From Saccoglossus kowalevskii (Eukaryota > Hemichordata > Enteropneusta > Harrimaniidae), in contig NW_003140815.1 of NCBI RefSeq assembly GCF_000003605.2, positions 265,153 to 280,823 on the forward strand: a DNA stretch of 15,671 nt. Direction: 5' to 3'. Positions 10,913-15,671 of the stretch are shown here, one piece after another. Position 1 is the stretch's first letter, and the number at the start of each line of letters is the position of its first letter. The translations under genes and the position numbers were made by a program. The notes under the pieces were generated by a model. It had not been told where the DNA came from and did not search any database. It saw only the letters and a list, made by a program, of their open reading frames with translations.

Positions 10913-13147
10913 ATTTAAATATATCGTCAATTTGTTAACCATGTGGTTGAGAATATTTTATTTGTGAAGCTAAAGTGAGAATAGGGGAGAATATACTCGA
11001 GATAATACAAACCAACATGGTTCCCATAAAGTGTAATGGAAAGGTCAAGCACATTGCGCTCCGCCTCTAAATTTATTAAGGAAATCTGGTGAAGTGATGT
11101 TCACTTGTAAACTGAGATGTGGAAAGGCTCAGCAATGCCTGGTATGCTCTGTGGTATGCATGCTGAATCTGAGCCCCCTAAGTGAGTGATATTTTCTATG
11201 CAGTAGCAAAAGCAGTTTGTTGTATTATTTATTCACTGTTATATCAGCTTTTCTGATTGGTGGATTTTCTATCCAATTATATTGCTAATATGAGTATTGT
11301 TCAGGAGTTAGTTTACAATGAAAATATATTGAAATGCTTGCATAACTAGAAACAGATATGGCCACCCTTTACAAAGTTTAATGACCTAAACTTATTGAAT
11401 AATTTTTGTCGCAGGATAACTTTGGTGATGAGCATCTTGGGTAGTTATTGATCAGATTACCGGCCCTAGCTGAAGTAGAAAGTCAACAGAAAGTTGTATG
11501 GAAATTAGAACAAATGTCCAGTATCTCGATGTGATACTGTGATCTTGATATTGTGAGGAGGGCTTCAGGATTGGATATTGTGTTGGCATGTTTCAATTTC
11601 AGTTCTTTTGCTTCTTATCAGGCTGACTTTGAGGTAGCTTATCAGTCTTTTCTGCATGTATACAATGATGAGCGCCTGACTGAAGGACATAAGAGAAAGA
11701 GAACACTATCTTATCATACTTGTTGTGTAATAATTCCTGAAGAGTGTATTGAAAGAACTGCATTGTCCCATTCAACACATTACTTGCTCAAAGCCTCCAC
11801 ACAAAATGGTGTATGCAAACCATGTGTTAAATTTCTTGACTTGCCAACTTAAAAAGCTTAAATCTTGAAAATTACTTCGGCTCAATGAACACCGAGGTCT
11901 ATTCTTGTGTCTGTTCACAAAATAAACATGCATACCCCCCGCCCCCCATAGTTTTAATCAAGATATGTAACCAGTGGAAGATAATATCCACTTTGTTCAA
12001 AAAGAAATAGAGAATGTGTAGAAATGTGCAAAATTATTGGTATCGCAATTTTATTTTTGCCATGTGGTCTTTGAATTAATGCCTTGACACAAGTTTGTTT
12101 CCCCTTGTGTGGATGACTAGGTTTCTTGTCTTTTGTATCCATAGCAACTTAGTAGATAGTTGCCATGCAGCTCACTAAATATACATATTCCTTCATTGTA
12201 TTGAAGTATGTGACTATCTTGCATGAAGCCCCCCTCTTGGGTCTCATCTATGTAGTGAATCTGTTGACAGTGTCCTCTAACCATTCTATCATTTTTTATA
12301 GAAAAGATTTCATCAAATTTTACATTTCATTATTTGACTGAATTTTTGTTCAAAATCAGTAGTATGGTATGTTAATCCGTTTCGTCTATGATTACCAAAA
12401 ATATATTTGTAAAAGTGAGTAAAAATGCATTTGTCAAAATCAAAGTGAGATTTAAAAACATGTGGTGTTTTCAGTTCTCATCTGTAGAATAACAGTGCAT
12501 TTTCAATTTGTCATAGTTAGACCAAAAATGAACAAATGAATGCGTTTCTGGGTCTTGAGATGGAAAAAAGTCATTCCATCATTCATGCTGTGCTATTACA
12601 AATTCAGTGTTCTGTCTAAACCCTCCTTTTTACACAACTGTTTAATGACACGACAGTCTCTCTTGTTAATTGTGTATATTTTGGGCAATTTCAAGGCCCA
12701 AAATGCAGTGGATTGATTGAAATTGTCAAGGAAATGCTTGAGGACTATTTTGACTTCAGAACAGTTAAAAATTTAAATTTACTTGGGCAGCAATACTTCA
12801 TCTGGAGAGGCTAAACCTCACTCTGATGGCCCCTCACTGCAGATTTTATGTGTTATTTTCCATAATAGTGTGCGTAGTGCATCCTAGTTTTCTATGGTGA
12901 CCAATTTTATCGAATTTGCGACTACTCTACCCTTATTTTTCACATTAGAGACCTTAGCCTTGCTTAGAGTCGATTTGTCTGTGCAATTGTCTAAAACAAT
13001 ATTTCGTTAAGATTACGTCATCTTTAGGGGTTGTATACTTGAACAAGAAAATAATGTTCAAAATCACAGCTATTGACGCTTTAAATGATTTTCCCATATT
13101 TATTTTCTGGCTTTTTCATAATCTGTTTACTTGTCTTGTATTTACTT

Positions 13148-13161
13148 GTTACCATGGTTAC
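13148..13161. promoter_or_regulatory. RFX X-box-like site
   Basis: gttaccatggttac has two half-sites that both fit GTNRCC (gttacc, and gtaacc on the other strand) separated by AT. It is a slightly relaxed X-box. Weaker relatives occur at 12135-12148 (gtatccatagcaac), 6553-6566 (atcaccatggaaac), 6835-6844 (ccatagcaac) and 14865-14878 (gttgccatggtgat). Confidence 0.35.
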
Positions 13162-14121
13162 CACCTACATACGTTACTATCCATTCTGTTTCACAAGACA
13201 AATCTGAAAAATTGAAATGAAAAATCTAGTTGTGACAATTTTACAGATAGCACTGATTTTTGGTACAACACAGCAATAATTTACCAGTTTGTATACATGT
13301 ATACGGTAATACATTTAAATTGTATTTCATCTCCCAAAGACCATTTGATTCACCATCAGAGATAAAATGCACATTGGCTGTCAATCTTATGAACATTGAA
13401 TTCCCAGTATAGACCACCTTAGCATTATAATTCAAAATAATGATGTATTCGAAGAAAAGTTCATACAGAATGTCAATCAATTTAAACTAATGTATATTGA
13501 CTAATTCTAGTTGTGAAAAACATGGAATCTATAATATAAGTTTTCAATATTCGAAGAAGTAGTTGACATCATTCGTGTAAACTTCGTGAAAAAAGTCTGA
13601 AACTGTCTGAATAATTAGATTAAATTAAATATTAACCCGCTGAACTGTCAAAGGTCAACTTTTGGCACCTTCACAAAATGTACAATTGTACTATAAGAAT
13701 CTTTTCGATATATATTTTAAAAAACGTTGATAAAACTCTGCAGGCAATGTAAATTTGCCTTATTTGGAAAAAACAGTGGTGCTCGTACATGTAGTTCTAT
13801 AAATTAAATTTAAACTAATAAATAAAATTATTTAGCTACAAATATATTCATGTAGATTCAGATTATTTTTCCTCCCACTGATTTCCTGTTTGTATGATGA
13901 CTGCTAAATTAATAACTGTCACGAAGTCGTATAATTGGTAATAAAATTGCCGAGTGTTGAAATTAGATGCGGAAATATGTGTTATTCCGGAAATGGGGAA
14001 AATAGTAATTCTAAGATGCTTATATATTGATCTTTAAAAGTTGTGGCCTTTGTACTTGTTTTTGTGTTAGTTCTCCAAATTGATGAGCAGCTTCATTGAA
14101 TTTATTTATTTCTTATTGAGC

Positions 14122-14600
14122 TGTAATCATTGCACGACTAGTCAGGTCATTGTCCCCAGTAGCTCATAAGATGCATGTAGTTGAAATCATTGCCTGCATT
14201 ACTAGTGTCATAAAAATTCAGTTGTGTAGCTCTTGCAGTGAGATGGCAGCAGGTCAGACCTGGCATTGTGAGATCACTTCCCTGTGTTGCTACCACAGCG
14301 AGACGGGGCCAAGCATGCATATGTAGTTACTTGTAGATACATGTATGGCGAGCTAAAATCAAAAAGCTATGTAGTGGCACAGTGAGATGGAACAGGCAAG
14401 TCTCTTGCATAGCTAGCACAGCGAGATGGAGCAGACGAGTCTATGGCATAGCTGGTGAGACAGGGGGGCAAGTCATCTCCTGCATAGCTACAACAGTGAG
14501 GTCGCTCCCCTATGTGTGGCCAAGTATGCATACAGTATACAAATGTACATGTATACTAAGCATTGTGAGCTTAAATTCATTCCTGTGTGGCTACCAGCAT
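14122..14600. repeat. Large decayed minisatellite array with a cagYgagatgg core
   Basis: The core cagtgagatgg or a close variant recurs at 14236, 14264, 14296, 14380, 14419, 14455, 14494 and 14561. Spacing is mostly 28-39 bp, and gtgtagct/catagcta and caagtctc/cgagtcta blocks sit between the cores. The left edge holds a separate diverged pair (14122-14152 and 14180-14211, about 59 bp apart) sharing aatcattgc and actagt blocks. Two palindrome-rich tacatgtat insertions (about 14318-14345 and 14521-14556) interrupt the array. The 89-codon + strand ORF from 14382 is a translation of this array, not a gene. Confidence 0.8.
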
Positions 14601-15671
14601 GTCTGCACACATTGGCCGCTACAGATGTGCATCTTTGGTGAATGTTCCTAACCCTAAATTTTATGTCTGGTTGAAGATCAGATTAGATCCATCTTGCACC
14701 ACAAGTTTGGTGTTGAGAATCGCCAGTTTAATAAACTGAATTTATTGGATTACAAAAATAAACTGTTGCGTACGAAATCTTTAAGAAATGCTCTCCTTTT
14801 CAGTCGGCACTGTACATTTCCCCTGTGGAGCACATCCTTAGCTGAGTTCATCCATGACATCATGGTTGCCATGGTGATAACTGTTATAATTGTTAGTGTA
14901 AAGGAAGTAAATGTTAAAGCTTATAGTTGCTTATACATGTTAATTGAGAGTATTTTTTATAATTGCAGTTTTTATCAAGAATTGCGTGCATGTATGAAAG
15001 AAAACATTCAAATATCATCATCAGACAAAACTGTATTGTGCTGATGTGTAATAAATTGCATCAGCTGTAATTTAAGTTGCATTATTTTCTCTGAACAGCT
15101 TAGTGTTCAGGGGGTGCTACTTCAAAGACTGCCAGGCATAGTCACATGTGCTTCTTAATGCTCTTATAAAGCTAATGCTATATCCAGAAAACCCTGCTAT
15201 TAATCAGGCAGATTTTCTTTTATGAATAGAAGATTTCTCAATGTTTGGGATAATCAGCAAGGAGACAGTTAAGAAAGGAAATAGAGCCCTCCATCTTCTG
15301 TGTTGTCCTGTTAACTCAAATACACTAATTCAAATCGACGTCTGGGGAAAAAAAATCCTTTTTGCATGAAATAATTAAAAAGGCTACCCTTCAGCTGCAG
15401 ATTCGTTTCATGCTGAATATATTCAAAGGTGTTTCTAGTGTCAGGTCACCCTTGATAATTAATATTCAAATTTATCGAAGATCAATACAGCCACACAATT
15501 ATCGACAGATTGCAGAAGACAAGCTTGCTCATCCATTGTGGAGTCGCAGTAGATAGATATAAATCGAATAATGAGTGATTCTGATTAATTCACAGAACAT
15601 GGATTTTCACAAATTGTCTTTGTCCAAGTTGAAATGTTTACTTACATTGATTATAAATTATGATTTATTGA

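Noticed and set aside
11553-11852. 99-codon + strand ORF with a charged YNDERLTEGHKRKR stretch
   Set aside because: The charged stretch looked protein-like, but no transposase, reverse transcriptase or other family motif is visible and neighbouring frames give no continuation. A protein search of 11600-11850 would be decisive.
14374-14390. Second tRNA/SINE A-box look-alike (tggcacagtgagatgg)
   Set aside because: It is one unit of the tandem array and no B-box follows at the expected distance.
14382-14651. 89-codon + strand ORF
   Set aside because: It translates the minisatellite array; repeated CIAST/CIATT and RW/VR segments follow the repeat period.
14694-15044. 116-codon + strand ORF
   Set aside because: It is the longest open frame, but I recognise no family, domain or splice-bounded exon. 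An ORF of this length is expected a few times by chance in six frames of 15.7 kb of this composition.

Overview
This is AT-rich, non-bacterial DNA that looks like the inside of one large animal gene. The only protein-coding element I can support is a single internal exon at 9089-9227 on the + strand. It encodes 46 residues that are unmistakably sarco/endoplasmic reticulum Ca2+-ATPase (SERCA, ATP2A family), from the cytoplasmic end of transmembrane helix M2 into the actuator domain. It has a pyrimidine-rich AG acceptor, a GT donor, no stop codon and the same boundaries I recall for exon 5 of vertebrate ATP2A genes (phase 0 in, phase 1 out).

The organism is most likely a marine invertebrate metazoan. 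Reasons: the exon resembles animal SERCA, the introns are long, there are many degenerate minisatellites, and short palindromes built on TACATGTA and TACCGGTA recur. This assignment is inferred from general character; I cannot name a phylum.

Layout: 1-9088 is read as the 3' part of an intron longer than 9 kb. It holds a 3-copy ~60-bp minisatellite (173-358), a TAAT-rich block (964-1046), a perfect RFX X-box palindrome (1209-1222), an (AC)8 microsatellite, a POU/ETS/POU motif cluster (5119-5176), a 72-bp near-perfect foldback palindrome (5835-5906), a 19-C homopolymer (7585-7603), a 21-bp CpG-bearing tandem repeat (8815-8871) and weak 27-bp repeats close to the acceptor. The exon follows. 9228-15671 is the 5' part of the next intron, longer than 6.4 kb. 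It contains a MEF2-type site 82 bp past the donor, a 30-bp tandem repeat (10823-10912), RFX-like sites (12135, 13148, 14865) and a large decayed minisatellite array (about 14122-14600).

I found no SERCA exon 4 (M1-M2 segment ending VGVWQ) upstream and no exon 6 (TGES loop) downstream, so both introns extend beyond the window. I also found no convincing second gene, tRNA, intact transposon or CRISPR array. The other open reading frames of 60-116 codons look like chance ORFs in AT-rich DNA or translations of repeats. The regulatory motifs are visible by eye but their function is inference only.
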